Origin: Trichopria drosophilae | Lineage: Eukaryota; Arthropoda; Insecta; Hymenoptera; Diapriidae | Direction: 5' to 3' | DNA length: 64,000 nt | Assembly: GCA_030407085.1 (NCBI GenBank) | Contig: CM059582.1 | Span: 23,325,001 to 23,389,000 of the forward strand | Notes under the pieces: generated by a model | What the model saw: the letters and a program-made list of their open reading frames with translations, nothing else | Told to the model about the DNA's origin: nothing | Database searches by the model: none | Shown here: positions 1 through 12,399 of the stretch, piece after piece | How positions within the stretch are numbered: the stretch's first letter is position 1 | How the letters are laid out: each line of letters starts with the position of its first letter | Position numbers and translations under genes: made by a program

Positions 1-243
1 ATAATTAACATCCATCAAAATTTATGCCACGCTGATGTTTGGTTGCGCCAACCGCCTTTACTGAGGACCAACAATAAATTAATCGGAAAATCAGAAAATT
101 TTGAATGTAGACTTACGAAATTGTATTTAGAATTTTGTTTTAAATCTTTAAATATTATTTTGTCAAGGTACAAGATTTTTACATTGAAAATAATCAATAC
201 GAAACCAGAGATTACATTTCTCAGTTTCTTAACATTCGTCGAG

Positions 244-985
244 TTGGGTGCGGGTCGAAAAACCGACAGAACAAAAAACCGACAGTCTAACAACCGAGAG
301 TCAAAAAACCGAAAATCGAACAGCCGACAGTCAAAAAGCCGACATATAAAAATTAGGCAAATCGACAAGCGGACGGTCATTTTTTGAATTGCTGGTTTTT
401 TGACTGTCGGCGGTTCGATATTCAAAAAGCCGACAGACAAACAGCTGACACGTCAAAAAGCCGACGGGCAAACTGCCGACACACAAAAAAACCGACAGTC
501 GAAAATTCAAATTGTCATAATACGGATAGTCAAAAACCGACACTTCTAGGAATCAACTACCAAAAATCTGACATATAAAAAATACACACATCGATAAACG
601 GGTAGACAATTTTTGAAGTGTCATTTCTTTTACTGTCGGGTTTTTGGCAGTCGGTTCTTCAATATGTGGGTTATTTGAATGTCGGTTTTTCAACTGAAAA
701 AGTAGTTTGACGCGTCGGTTTTTTTAATATCGGTTTCCTGATTGTGTCGGGTTTTTGACGATCGATATTATGATTATCAGTATTATGATATTCGGTTTTT
801 CTACTATCGGCTTTTTGACGTGTCGGCTGTTTCCCTGTCGGTTCTTGAAATGTCCGTTTTTTGTCTGTCGGCATTTGAAGTGTCGGTTTTTTGCCTGTCG
901 GCTTTTTGATTGTTGGTATTTTGACTGTCGGTATTCGGACCTGTCGGCTTTTCGAATTGTCGGTTTTTCGATTCATGCGGTAGAT
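244..985. repeat. Foldback-like element, dimeric, with tandem-repeat arms
   Basis: The left arm starts TTGGGTGCGGGTCG and consists of degenerate 12-15 bp units built on CCGACAGTCAAAAA. The right half (about 600-985) carries the same units in reverse complement (TTTTTGACTGTCGG). Two copies of a distinct central segment are visible, beginning GACATATAAAAA at about 341 and 568, each containing a CGA(C/T)AA(G/A)CGG core and then TTTTTTGAA or TTTTTGAA. This suggests a head-to-tail dimer or a nested insertion. Open frames of up to 117 codons here only translate the tandem repeat (KPTDKKPT-like) and are not genes. The family is related to the copies near 8.2 and 9.2 kb. No transposase is present, so the element would be non-autonomous. 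Confidence 0.7.
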
Positions 986-989
986 CCAT

Positions 990-3300
990 TTTATTTTTAA
1001 ATGAAGACGTATGAAAATAGGCATACAAAAAATAGTGCGGTAAATATTGTTTTGAAGTCGTAAAAAACGCGAATGGAATTGTCCTGCTTCTCAGCAGTAC
1101 ATTTGTTATTTGTTTGTAAACTAATTTGTTTACAGGATATAAGAAGTACTACATAAATGGAACAATTTTCTAAGATTTTATAAATGTAATAATTGTACAT
1201 CCAGGGTTGTCCCGAGGCTGAAGTTCATTATCAGTATTAAAAATTAATCTTTATTAATGTTTTTAATAGTGAATTTAAGACCTTGCGCTTAAAGATAATA
1301 TATATTTGTAGTTATTACAGAACTCATCAATGAATTAACCTTTTAGAAATCCATTTAAGACATAAAAGTTATGATATGAAACAAATGGTAACGTATTGTA
1401 TCAACAAATTTCTGAATAACTTAGAATATATGACAATTAATTAGAAATTATATTATGTAAAGTTCTTAATATCTTATTTAAAAAAGCTATAAAATATGTA
1501 TTTGAAGAAATTGTACAAAACTAAACTAGTGACATCCAAAATCGAATACTAATATAGAAGAGTACACTCGCAACTTAGTGAAATTAACATTAACCTATGT
1601 TTGGAACTAATCGATAGTAATGACTGAATTTATTATAGAAATCAACTGATTGTTTTACTCTAGTATGCACGTATCACTCGTTTAGTACATTCACTATTAC
1701 ATACTACACCTTTGTGTAAGGAATTTAAAAAGCAGTTATTCAAAAATGTAATTGGAAAAATAGTTCAATTTGCTCATGTTGAATATTATTAATTCATTTT
1801 AAAGAACAGCAGAAGAAAAAGGATTGTAAAGTAAATTTTATAGTCTGATAATTTTATATCCCATTAAAAATTTGTAATAGAAAAAAGCTCCGCTTTTATA
1901 ACTTTTTACATGCACGATTAAAACTTTTAAGATGCAACCGTGTATGAAATTTAATGACATTGTCAATTACAGTATTTTTAATAAACGTGGTCATGAAATT
2001 TTAATTGCCTGTAACTCAAGTAGTGATTAATGCACATTAGTAACAAATTTTAAGTGTTATTTAATATACAATATTAGCAATCCAAACACTGAAAGAAGTT
2101 ATCAATATTTTCTTCAATATTTAAAATTGAAATAGGTACTTTGACAGTATATATGACAGTGTGCAAGTGCACTGCTAAAAGTATTTCTCTGCCGCTAATC
2201 AGTATATTATTAATATATAATAATAACAATACATCTATAAGTATTTATTTCGGTATTTGCGGATAATTTTGGTTAACATTTAACAAATTTATTTTCATGA
2301 AATATACATTTCTTAACTCTGACGCTGTTACCTTTCTACTCTCTAAACTTGAATTAATGAAAAATGACACATCTACAGCGAAAAGTGGGTTATTACCATC
2401 AATCAGCAAGTTTTTTCTGGCAAATAATATAAAAATACTCATTAATTAGTAAAATTCTGCTAATGTACAAGTAGATATTCATTTTTTTAGTTTTATAGTT
2501 GGTAGAATTAGTTATGAATTAAAAGCTTTTAACTTTTTATTAGCAAAAATGATTACTAATTCATTTGGTGACTCACTTTGTATTTTGTTTTTGATAGTTT
2601 TTAACTAATTCAGATTTAGAGCGTAGCGTTTGTTAAAAAAAAATACCATTTATTCAAGATAGTTTAGTTGGTTGAAACGAACATGTTTATAATACAATTA
2701 AATAGATTTTTTAATTTCAGTGGTTAAAATATATATTAAAAATACATTTCTTAATAGTTAGGAAATGGTAAGTTTGTCAGATTAAATTTCTTAGCAAATG
2801 TAGCATAGGAAGTAAACAAATGCTATACTTTGCTTCTTCGTGCGTCGCTCAGTCCCTGTCACGTTTGAAATTTAATATAAGGACATCCAAATAATATACT
2901 AAGTACCAATTAGTGAGTAGAGCTATTTAACCCATTGGGTAATAAGAACACCATGACCGACCCTATTGCTGAGCTATTGACTAGACTTAGATGACAATAT
3001 AATATAAATACGATGTTGAGGTCTTATATGCAAAAATTTATCATTTGGCACATAGGATCTCCCACATTTAGACATTCGCGTTTATTAAATCTACAAACGT
3101 CATAGTACCAGGTAGCAATGCGCACAAGATGTATTGCACTCCATTTTTAGGTTATAAACCAATTACTGATAGGTCACAATCGTATATAGTAATTTTCAAT
3201 TTCACAGGTACGTAATGATACTGAAAAATCAAAACTTGAGTGTAAATCAAACAAAAAATCCATAAAAACCCATTCTATATAACTAATTTGAGGTTATAAA
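990..3300. other. AT-rich DNA, no gene seen
   Basis: No convincing reading frame, RNA gene or repeat end was found. Short homopolymers and chance frames only. Confidence 0.5.
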
Positions 3301-3379
3301 AGGATCACGATGATATTAGGTATTCACAAATGATAACAATTACTTTTTTATCCCAATTCTCCATGATTTCTACCGTTAC

Positions 3380-3600
3380 ACGGTCAAATACTCGATATTT
3401 GTTCTACAAAATTCAAAATTACAACTTGCAGACGCCATATTGAAGCCGCCATTTTGTTTTTTGAAAAAAATCTGACGATGTTTTGCAATGTCAGCATTGC
3501 TCTTTTCAACGCAAAAAAAAGCAATTCTTGTGAAGAAACATCGAAAAAAGAGGCCCAAATTTATCGATTGTGACTAATTTCAATTTTTCTCCCGCTGTTT
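3380..3600. repeat. Possible relic of the dispersed 'ccgccattttg' repeat
   Basis: The phrases gacgccatattgaagccgccattttg and aaaaatctgacgatg resemble the internal parts of the TTAACCC-ended elements at 18.3, 36.6 and 57.5 kb, which contain aatggcgg/ccgccatttt modules. No terminal inverted repeat is visible, so this is at best an internal fragment. Confidence 0.3.
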
Positions 3601-3619
3601 GGAATAAAAAATACAGCGT

Positions 3620-6600
3620 TGAAAATTGTGTCCAAATTCCAAACTTTCAGTATGAAAAGGATTAATACAAAAAGTTAAATTAAATAATTAACAAATAAAC
3701 GTATTTAAATTGAAAACTTGTCTTCTTGGAACAGACTATAATTATTATAAAAAATACAAATCGCACAAAAAATGATTACAACAAAAATCTGTACAAAAAA
3801 GGACGTCATAATAAGTCATATTTTATAACTAGAGCGTTCGTTCGAAGAAGACAAGACTTTCTATGCAATTTCAGAAAGTGGTCAAGAAGAAATTAGTTTT
3901 TATTAATTATCAATATTGTGACGAAAAAAAAATAATAATAATAATAATATCCATTATGTTACGTAATAACGCTCCGGCTGACATATGCTGGGGTCGATGT
4001 TTTTTTCAAAAGTTAATTAAAAAGCTGTGTCTACTAAACCTGCCTAATCGATGAGTATAATCCAAAGGTCGCAGGGTCGCAACAACGAGTTTAGTTTTAC
4101 TTTTGAAAGAACAAAAAATTATAAATATAATTTAAAAAATATTTTTGTGAAACTGAAATAGCGAGACACACCAAGAGTGAATGTATATTATTTAGCTCGG
4201 AAATTACGTCAGAGTGAAGAAATTAATAATTTATTACTTTCGGGACGCGACCTGCAGCAGAAATGTTTTACAACAGTTCGTGAAATTCAGTTTTTTTCAT
4301 TCTTTCCAAATGTATTATACATTCCCAGACACCATTCCATAACTCTTATATTTTCATTTGAAGGATTTATATTAAAAATATTGTATCTTGTTTTTATTGG
4401 TAATTATAGAAAGTGGTTTTAACTATAAAGTCCGCGATCTAGGATCTTCATTTTTTTATACATAATATCGGTATTTTTATTAATTTTCTAAAGCAAACCG
4501 ATAAGTTTCGTAGGTTTTTTCCCTGAAATCGATACATTTATCGCAGTTACCTATTTAAAGTACGCAATTATATTTTGTGTATTTAAAAAGTTTTGTGTAA
4601 ATAATCGCAAGCAAATATTAACTTAAATACATAATACTTATTAAGAAATACTTTCTAAAATTTAAAGAGAATTTATGAAGAGGAAAAAACTTTTCTTATA
4701 TAGAAAACGCATATTTTTAAAATGTTTTTAACTGCGACGTTTCGCGTAACAGTAACTAGATATTTTCGTGAATGTAGTTCCCCTTAGTCATTACTGTAGA
4801 ACTAACGAAGATGTGACAGTCTTTGTGGTTTATTATTGCCTAATGAGCAGCATCATTACAAAGAGATACGTAAATTGTCGTTTCATCTCAAGTCCGATAT
4901 CGTTTCGTTAACTGAAAAGGAAGATTACTTAACCTTCAACTGTAACTGACATCATGGTCGAATTTAAATCGTTTATGCCTCTAAATATTTTGTATGCATC
5001 TAACACATTTCATAAGAAAATTAGAGTAGTGTTTATTACATAAAATTGAAGCATTGTGTTCAGGAAACTAGTAAAAAGTTTTCTCAATGTATTTTTTTTT
5101 TCTTTTTAAGCAATAAATGTTGTATAGCATTAATAAAATGACTACTAATTTTTTCATAATTGTAAACGATCATGATTTCTTTTACTGTCCACTTTACAAC
5201 ATTTATTATCACGCAAATGTAATTAATATAAGAAATGTAATTGTCCCTAAATTAAGCATTACTAAATTCTTTAATTTTTCATAAGTGATTATTGTGGTTA
5301 CTTGTTATTAAAATTACAGTAATTCTTGTAATAAATTATTTCATAATATTATTTTCTGTTTCAGACTGCAGATAAAGAAGTAATTAAACAAACTGCTGTT
5401 AATTCATTAATTTATTTCAATAATCTTCCGTTTTTCTGAAGTGTCTTTCACATTTGACATAAACTTAAAAACTGATTACATGGCATAATAACAAGTTAGC
5501 TACTGAAATAAGCAGGCATAAGTATTGACAGAAAACAGATAAAAATGTAAATTGTATGTTATGGCTGAATCTGGTTTTATACGATGATCAAAGTGAACAC
5601 ACGCGTCTATTTAGTATTGCAAAGTTCTTTATACGTTCTTAAGTTTTTCTTTAATATTTTTAAATATGGTTTAAATTAAAGAAACCCGATAGAAAATGTG
5701 ACTCAAATACTTATATTTACGCTTAAATGTATTATACTTTGTGACAACGTATACTGGCGTAATGTTCAAAAACAATGTTTACCACTACGAAATCGTATGG
5801 AGTTTTAGTGGTATACGACGTGTTTAGAAACAAGCTGATGCGGATTAAATGTAAAAATATAAGCTGATTAATTATTCGAAAATACTAGTTTTTTTTTAAG
5901 ATTATTCCCAGATTATACAACCTTTATATTCTCTGATTAGAATGAAGTTGACACCCTAACGAATCTCCCTTACTGGAGAGTGATAATTCAGTTGTTAACT
6001 AAAGTGGTTGAATTTTGGTATATTCAAGTGATGTACTGACGAATAAACAGATACAACACACAAATCATAGTTTCTGAAATGGAATTAAATGACTGATTTT
6101 TACCAAAACTATGAAATTTTTAATACGGTAAGAGGTTCAGTTATCAACATGGTTTGGTTGTGAACACCCCTGCACACATTTTGATTGAAAACAAATGAAT
6201 CAACTTCGACAAATGTCAAGTGTGTGTTATCGCTATATGTAGCTTTAATGCGAATAAGAAAGCAAAAAGTCGCTTGTGCTTTTTGCTGCGAACAAATTGA
6301 TTCTTTGACATGTGTAGGTTGCCACAAATCTATTTTTCAGTATTCTTAAAAGCCATACAAATCAAATTTAAACAAAGGAAAAGATAAGTGCAACGCATAG
6401 TTGCAGAGTAAATTTATTACATTTAGTGATTTAATAGCGACAGCTACCACAATGTGCAAAAGAAAATTTGTTTCATGAGGTTGTAATGTGGCTACAATAT
6501 TCGGTTGTGAATACCCTTTTTCTGACAAATCATAAAATATTGTCGTATGTATTATATAATTTATAATCGATTTCTACGATGGGCTTTCGTTTGTTTCACT

Positions 6601-7090
6601 TTTTGGACAGTGAATTTGAAGTGTGCTCAAATGAGTAAGAGCTGATAATACTGGCACTATAAACATTGTCAAGAGGATGAAGAATAAAAGGTATGAAATA
6701 AATGGTGATGTTGTGTAGGAGTATATAATAAAAAATAAATAATCGATAAAAAAGAAATAAATTTCGCGTATAGGTTTTATTTCTGGCCTGAAATAGTTAT
6801 CCGCCTAAAGATTTCGATCATATTATATAACAATGTCCAAATTTGCAATGGAATAGGAACAAAATATTACTTTCAGTTGTAAATCTCAATTTCAGTTTAC
6901 GTCATCATATCAGTGTTTTCCACCAATGTCCCAATATTTCGGCACATCGTATAATTTATAAATTTTTATTTAGTCATAATGTTCACATAAAGTTCGTGTT
7001 ATTATATATTACGAAATATGCATTATTAGTTAAGCTAAATAATTAAATTATAATTATTAGTTAAGGGACAATAAATTTGTTTTGTAATCC
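3620..7090. other. AT-rich DNA, no gene seen
   Basis: Contains a short (AAT)n run near 3931-3950. Two adjacent minus-strand frames at 6109-6327 and 6346-6528 (72 and 60 codons) have no recognisable domain. The phrase ggttgtgaa(c/t)accc occurs in both, at about 6157 and 6503, which hints at an old local duplication rather than a gene. Confidence 0.45.
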
Positions 7091-7092
7091 AA

Positions 7093-7420
7093 TTACCCCC
7101 TTCGCTGTGAGGAGAAAAAAATCTGAAATGTGGGTAAAAAATGTTAAGAATTTTTTAAGCTATTAAAATTTGTGATATTGGGTACACTTGGGTTTTCGGG
7201 ATCGCTGATTACGAATATGAAGTTCATTTTTATGATGTTAATAATGGAAAATGTTAGATTGTTTTGAGATTTTCGAAAAAAATGAGAACGTTACAATTGG
7301 AAATTTGTGATTTTTCTAACAAAATTTAATCTGATGTAGCAGACGGGTTTTTGTCATCAGAAGAAATTAATTAGAAAATTTAATATTCGATTATAACCCT
7401 AACATCATTATTTGTTCTTT
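7093..7420. repeat. Fragment of TTAACCC-ended (piggyBac-like) repeat
   Basis: Begins TTACCCCCTTCGCTGTG, matching the end of the complete copy at 18300-19320 (TTAACCCCTTCGCTGTG in reverse complement). About 100 bases in it carries gggttttcgggatcgctgattacgaatatgaag. The related elements near 18.4 and 57.6 kb have an equivalent gtcgctga-tac/tat-gaatctg phrase. No opposite end was found. Confidence 0.45.
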
Positions 7421-7428
7421 ATAAGATG

Positions 7429-7710
7429 TAGGGGAGATTGAGGCTGGTTGTGCCACCTTTTTTTGAAACGGTATTAAAGAACACTTTTGTCATCACCTGT
7501 CAATTCGTACAGACTTAAATGATACAGCATAGTATTATGTGCATTAAACACGAGGTTTCATTGCTGAAATAGTATTCATTTACACGAAGAAAATGCATTT
7601 TCTAAAATTCGACCAATGGCACACCCTGCCCCACGTGTGGGGCACATTGATCACAGCTATGGGGTAATATGTGCCATGTCATGTAAATCATGGGGCAAGT
7701 CTTTTAGAGG
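7429..7710. repeat. Dispersed repeat beginning GTAGGGGAGATTGAGG
   Basis: A less AT-rich block with a GTAGGGGAGATTGAGGCTGGTTGTGCCACC start and internal GCCCCACGTGTGGGGC, a 16-bp perfect palindrome at about 7629-7644. A related start (AGAGGAGATCGAGGAGGAAAGTGACA) occurs near 57077. The 72-codon plus frame at 7616-7834 has no domain and is not supported as a gene. Confidence 0.4.
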
Positions 7711-7855
7711 AAAAGCTATCGCACATTACAATTTCTATTTACTTTATTTTATTAATAATTATTTATTTGTGTCGATTTTATTATATTTTCATTTCACCTC
7801 TTTTTTAAAATGGTTGATTTTTTTATCGCAATAATTTTGTGGAGTACGCTTAGAA

Positions 7856-7985
7856 CACAGAGAAAAAAAACTGGTTAACGGAACCACAAAAAAGGTAGAA
7901 ATGGTTGTAACATGTAATAGTACAATTGAAACCGTAAAAATTTGTCGTTGATACCACGTTAATTTAATTTTAAAGTATCGGGTTC
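7856..7985 (-). repeat. Solo end of the CACAGAG MITE family
   Basis: CACAGAGAAAAAAAACTGGTTAACGGAACCAC and the next ~90 bases align with the reverse complement of the right end of the complete copy at 28213-28634 (CACAGAGAGAAAAAAAGGTTAATGGAACCAC, then the gtagacatgattataacat region). The opposite end is missing. Confidence 0.55.
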
Positions 7986-8189
7986 TTGATATCATCCGTT
8001 AAATGTGATAAAAAGTGAGGTTAAAGTTGGACTTCCCTGTAAATTTACAATTTTGAGCATTCGTGTACTTTTACTAGATTTTACGTGGCTAATTTTTCGA
8101 GCCCTCCATAAACTGTTATTTTACCATCGGACCAGACAAAAAATTTAAATTTGTAGACCTACCAGACCAGATTTCAAACAATATCAATA

Positions 8190-8320
8190 TCAATTTTTTG
8201 GATGTCGGTTATTTTACTGTAGTCTTTTCGATTGTCAGTTTTCTTACTGTGGATTTTTTGACCTGCAAGGTTTTTGATTGATTTGATGATTGACCCGTTG
8301 GTTTTTCGACCCGCACTCAA
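8190..8320. repeat. Foldback family, single right arm
   Basis: Degenerate TTTTTGAC/TGTCGGTT units ending in GGTTTTTCGACCCGCACTCAA, the reverse complement of the terminal TTGGGTGCGGGTCGAAAAACC at 244. Only one arm is present, so it is truncated. Confidence 0.6.
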
Positions 8321-8329
8321 ATTTATTAC

Positions 8330-9140
8330 TTATTTCTGAAACTGTAATTTTTTAATAAAAACACGTTGGACAACAGTTAATTAATTAATTTTAAAGAGAA
8401 ATCTCGCTTGGAATATTGTGACCCATGACCTGCTCCTCTGTCCTCTAAATCACATATTTATTTGTATTTAATAATATTGGTGAGCATCAAAATCTGTTAA
8501 TTTCGATTTTAACTATTTTAAACCCGTTGTAATACGAAATAAGCAATTTTGTTGGCAATTAAAAACGCTAATAACACCTCGCTATATTATACACGTATCC
8601 TAAGTGCATAATTAAAAAATTACTTTTGCAATAATCAGAAAAATTCCTTTTACTAAAACAGGTTACAGAGGAAGTAATGAATCCACTGAAATAAAAACGA
8701 ATATTATAATTCATTTTAATAATTTCTTAGATGAGACTAAATTTAAATTTTATAATGAAATGTACGCAGTAATAGCATTACTGATAACATTAAAAAAGAC
8801 TATAAGTACTTCATATTCCTCGTGCGGAATAAAAGGTATAAAATAAATTTATTAGTTTTAATTTTCCTTAGTTTTTTATGTAACGAGATGTAACGTAACT
8901 TTATTACTGTACCTTATTACCTTGCTCCAATAAACGAACAGACGTTTTTTCGATAAAAGCATTATAGTTATTGGCGCAGTGAAACGCAACGGGGTTGTGA
9001 ACTTAGTGGAATAAAAATTAATAAGGAAATGATAATTAAAAATGTTTTATTTCAACTATTCTTGATTTCACTGGTTACACAATAATTATCTGTTTTTGTT
9101 TGACGTATCTCAACTCTACTTTTAACATTATATGAGGAAT
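8330..9140. other. AT-rich DNA, no gene seen
   Basis: No supported feature between two members of the foldback-like family. The spacing would allow them to be ends of one larger composite, but their arms do not have the expected orientation. Confidence 0.4.
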
Positions 9141-9145
9141 TATTT

Positions 9146-9372
9146 TTGGGTACGAGTCAAAAAGTCGACAGGTAAAAAAACCGAATATTAAAAAACCGAT
9201 AGCCAAAAAACCGACACTTCAAAAAATAACTGCCCGCTTGTCAGTGTGTCTATTTTGTTTATATGTCGCCTTTTTGACTGTCGAGTTTTGGACTGTCGGT
9301 TTTTGACTGTCGGTTTTTTTATCTATCGGCTTTTTGATTTGTCGGTTTATTGTTTACATTCCGTTTTTGTAT
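9146..9372. repeat. Compact foldback-like element
   Basis: Starts TTGGGTACGAGTCAAAAAGTCGACAG. It has a short left arm of AAAAAACCGA units and a central segment whose reverse complement reads GGCGACATATAAAC...GACAAGCGGGCAGTTATTTTTTGAAGTGTCGG. The right arm is TTTTTGACTGTCGG units. The centre matches both centres of the element at 244-985, so this is the simplest copy and defines the unit length at roughly 230 bases. Confidence 0.65.
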
Positions 9373-9379
9373 TTTACAA

Positions 9380-11710
9380 ATGCTCCTTATTCTCAACATT
9401 TTATAAATCATAATGCAATAGTCGAGTACTACATAATCAACCAGAAATAATTATTTAACCAATATTTACAAACAGATTAATGTATGCTTTGAATATAAGG
9501 GTGAAACATTAGTTGTTAACTTTAATCCCTGATTGGACATGTCATATAATTTTTTTAATTTAACCATTTAAATAAATAGAACATAATACCTTTAAGTATA
9601 ATGAAAGAACGTTGAAAAAAATTTACATATGTCTAATTTCGGTGTTAAGTAAAACATAATAAAACATAATAACCATATAATATAACGAAATGCAATTAAT
9701 TTTTGAAACTGTATTAAACCTTAAATGATCTCAAACAAATTCTAAGAATACCACAGCAGGGACTAAAAACGATAGAATATTAGTTCCTTTTCAATTGAGT
9801 CTGTAAAATATAATAATATAACTTACGAAACAAAACTTGATACAGTTCTCGTCAAAGAATATATTTGAATATAAGAAATCTACTTTTAATAGCAGGCGAC
9901 ATTTTAAATAATTCTGATAATTTTATTTTTAATCTGAAATAATTTCGGATCGTATACTTTGTGTGAATTATATCATATATATCTTTTATTTTTTGTTCAA
10001 TCGTGAGAAATTTCAGTATCGTATTAAGTTACAGCGCGAATATTCCAGTGAAACGTTTTAAATTTCCAAGCTCAAAAATGGAAGAGGTATTTCCTATTCC
10101 CCATTGTCATTCAAGCGCGAAATTCAATTGTTACCATATTATTTCATTTCGAACTCTACGAACCGATGAATACTGTCATGATTGGACCAGACTCTGACCC
10201 ATAAATATTCTTAAATTGTACTTTTAATACAGAAAATTACTCGGCTTCTTCGAAAAGAATTAAACTAATGTTGAATGTTTTAAATTCTAATGGCTGAAGG
10301 TATAAAAATTCTGCCACAAAATAATATTTAATCTTATTCCAGGATTTAAGCTTTCTTGATAGGTATCATTAACAAGAGAAATGTTTTATCCTTTATTACA
10401 GCGCTAATTACATTACCAAAAATACTAATTTTTGTCTGACAGATTCGTATTTAGGAGAATTCTATGTAATGTGATTTTAATATTGGTAGCAAAATATTGA
10501 CAAGAACATTCTAATAAAGAAATTTAATCAAACCTGGAATGTAGAACGATAATAATGGTCAGAATGCATTTCATTACTCAAATTAATCAAATGTATTTTA
10601 AGAATAATAAACATTTCTGACTTGTTAAGTAGAATCTCGCAAATATTGTTTACACTATCCGACAGATTCATCGAATGCTAATACACTCATAATAGACTAA
10701 CGTAGTTTCAAGAGAATATCTATAAAATTAGAAGAGATAACTGACATTGAAGAAATCGGTTTTATACACATAAACTGTGGTCAAACTATTTTTAAAATTA
10801 CATCTAATATGGCCATCATAAATTTAATATAGCGTATCAAACTACAAAAAAATTACTCATGTATACTTTATTTCCAACTATTTCTCTTAGCAGAAAATAG
10901 TTGTATTACTACAAACAATTTTTCAATACTTAATTACTAAACAGGTTACTAAATAACCTAAAAAATTTTGAGAAATTACTTAGATTTACATTAAATTCCT
11001 TATCACTTAATGACTCTGTTGTGGTTACTATAATAATTGACATTTAAATGTTATTAATACAATATGAATGAGTACAGTCAAATTAAATATAATTTCATTA
11101 CAATAACCCAGTTGAAAATTCAATCCGGGAAAAAGAAGGAATTTGCCAGTTTTCCAGAGAATTATCCGGAACTTCTTGAATTAGCCAACTTTCTGGCTTA
11201 ACGTGCCAGAATACAATAATATGTGAGTACTAACTAATAGCAGTCTAGTTTTGCACTACAAATATCTTGAAAACACCTGTCGCTTCTGGACTTATAGTTG
11301 AAGATTGTACACTGAATGTGTACATTGAAAAAAATGTGGTAATATTGAATAAATATTTAGTTGCCGATTAGGACCTAAATATTCAATCAAAGAAACTACA
11401 TGTTAGTTCTTGCAACTAAATCATTATACCAATTGAACAACATTTTGGCAAATCAAGTAAAATGCAGCTCAAATCACCACTTGTTTAATCAATATTTCGA
11501 AAGGTTTTTTTAGTGTAAACAAAAATATTCAATGCACGGAATAAAATTCAGGGATAGAATTGCGCCAAATTTTACGTTTCAAGTAGATAATTCGGGAAAG
11601 GAAATGTCGATTTTTATTTTATTTGATAAATTAACCCAAACCAAGGTTTGAAGTTAATGCACCAAATAGAAAACCTATTTCCCAATATGCCAATCCCAAC
11701 ACATCAAATA
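9380..11710. other. AT-rich DNA, no gene seen
   Basis: The frame at 10003-10197 lies in a slightly less AT-rich patch but has no recognisable domain or splice context. Nothing else is supported. Confidence 0.45.
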
Positions 11711-11714
11711 ATAA

Positions 11715-11870
11715 TTGAGTGCCAGGATGCAAAAACGCCTTAGCAGCTCGGTCTGACTCATCGTAAGTAGTAACAGACAGTTTCTCAGTTTTTTGCATTT
11801 ATCTTGTTTTTCTTGATAGATAACAATGTGCCGCTAGTGACAAAGTTGTTTTTGCATCCGGGCACTCAAT
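11715..11870. mobile_element. MITE with ATTGAGTGCC terminal inverted repeats
   Basis: Left end TTGAGTGCCAGGATGCAAAAAC and right end GTTTTTGCATCCGGGCACTCAA are inverted copies differing at one position over 22 bases. The enclosed ~110 bases have no coding capacity. The target duplication is unclear, so the superfamily is not assigned. Confidence 0.7.
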
Positions 11871-12122
11871 TGTAACAATAATTTTCTAATAAATAATGGT
11901 GCTTAAAATAGCTTAAATTGTCTGCTAAACTGTTTTTGCATACTATTTATAAAAGGTTAATAACCCGTTTTTTTGTTTGTGTACTTGTATTTACTTGATT
12001 TGTCATCAACAATAAAGTATATCGTCTTCATATTTTCAGTGAAAGTTTATATTCTTCGTAATTTCAACCATTCCAGTTTTTTACATTTAAACAGATAATT
12101 AGATTGATTACAATAAAAACTA

Positions 12123-12396
12123 TACAGTATAGTCCTAGAATATTTGCCCACTCCGTTCCTCGTCTTCCCCTCCCCTGTCCTTATATTTGTCAAAGAAGGG
12201 GAGCGGCGTGTTTCCCACTCTCCTCAATCGCCCTATGCTCGTGACGTCACAGCAGTTCAGACATCCTGAGGCCCCAGCCCGTAAAGTGGGGGAAAAAGAG
12301 AGCGGTAACAGGCAAACATAACGGGACGGAAGCGGACAAATATGCTGGGATGCAAATACATATAGCGAGATGCAATTATACCGGGACTCTACTGTA
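12123..12396. mobile_element. pogo/Tigger-like MITE, 270 bp
   Basis: Bounded by TA on both sides (12123-12124, 12395-12396). Left end is CAGTATAGTCC and right end in reverse complement is CAGTAGAGTCCCGG. CAGTA(G)AGTC termini with TA duplication are typical of pogo/Tigger elements of the Tc1-mariner superfamily. The interior is GC-rich compared with its surroundings (for example ctcgtgacgtcacagcag with a palindromic TGACGTCA CRE site) and non-coding. Confidence 0.75.
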
Positions 12397-12399
12397 CCT

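Noticed and set aside
15..1028. Several 64-117-codon frames on both strands
   Set aside because: They translate the degenerate CCGACAGTCAAAAA tandem repeat and show only its periodicity.
8190..9372. One large composite transposon bounded by foldback arms
   Set aside because: The arm at 8190-8320 ends outward to the right and the one at 9146 starts outward to the left, so they face away from the interval rather than enclose it.
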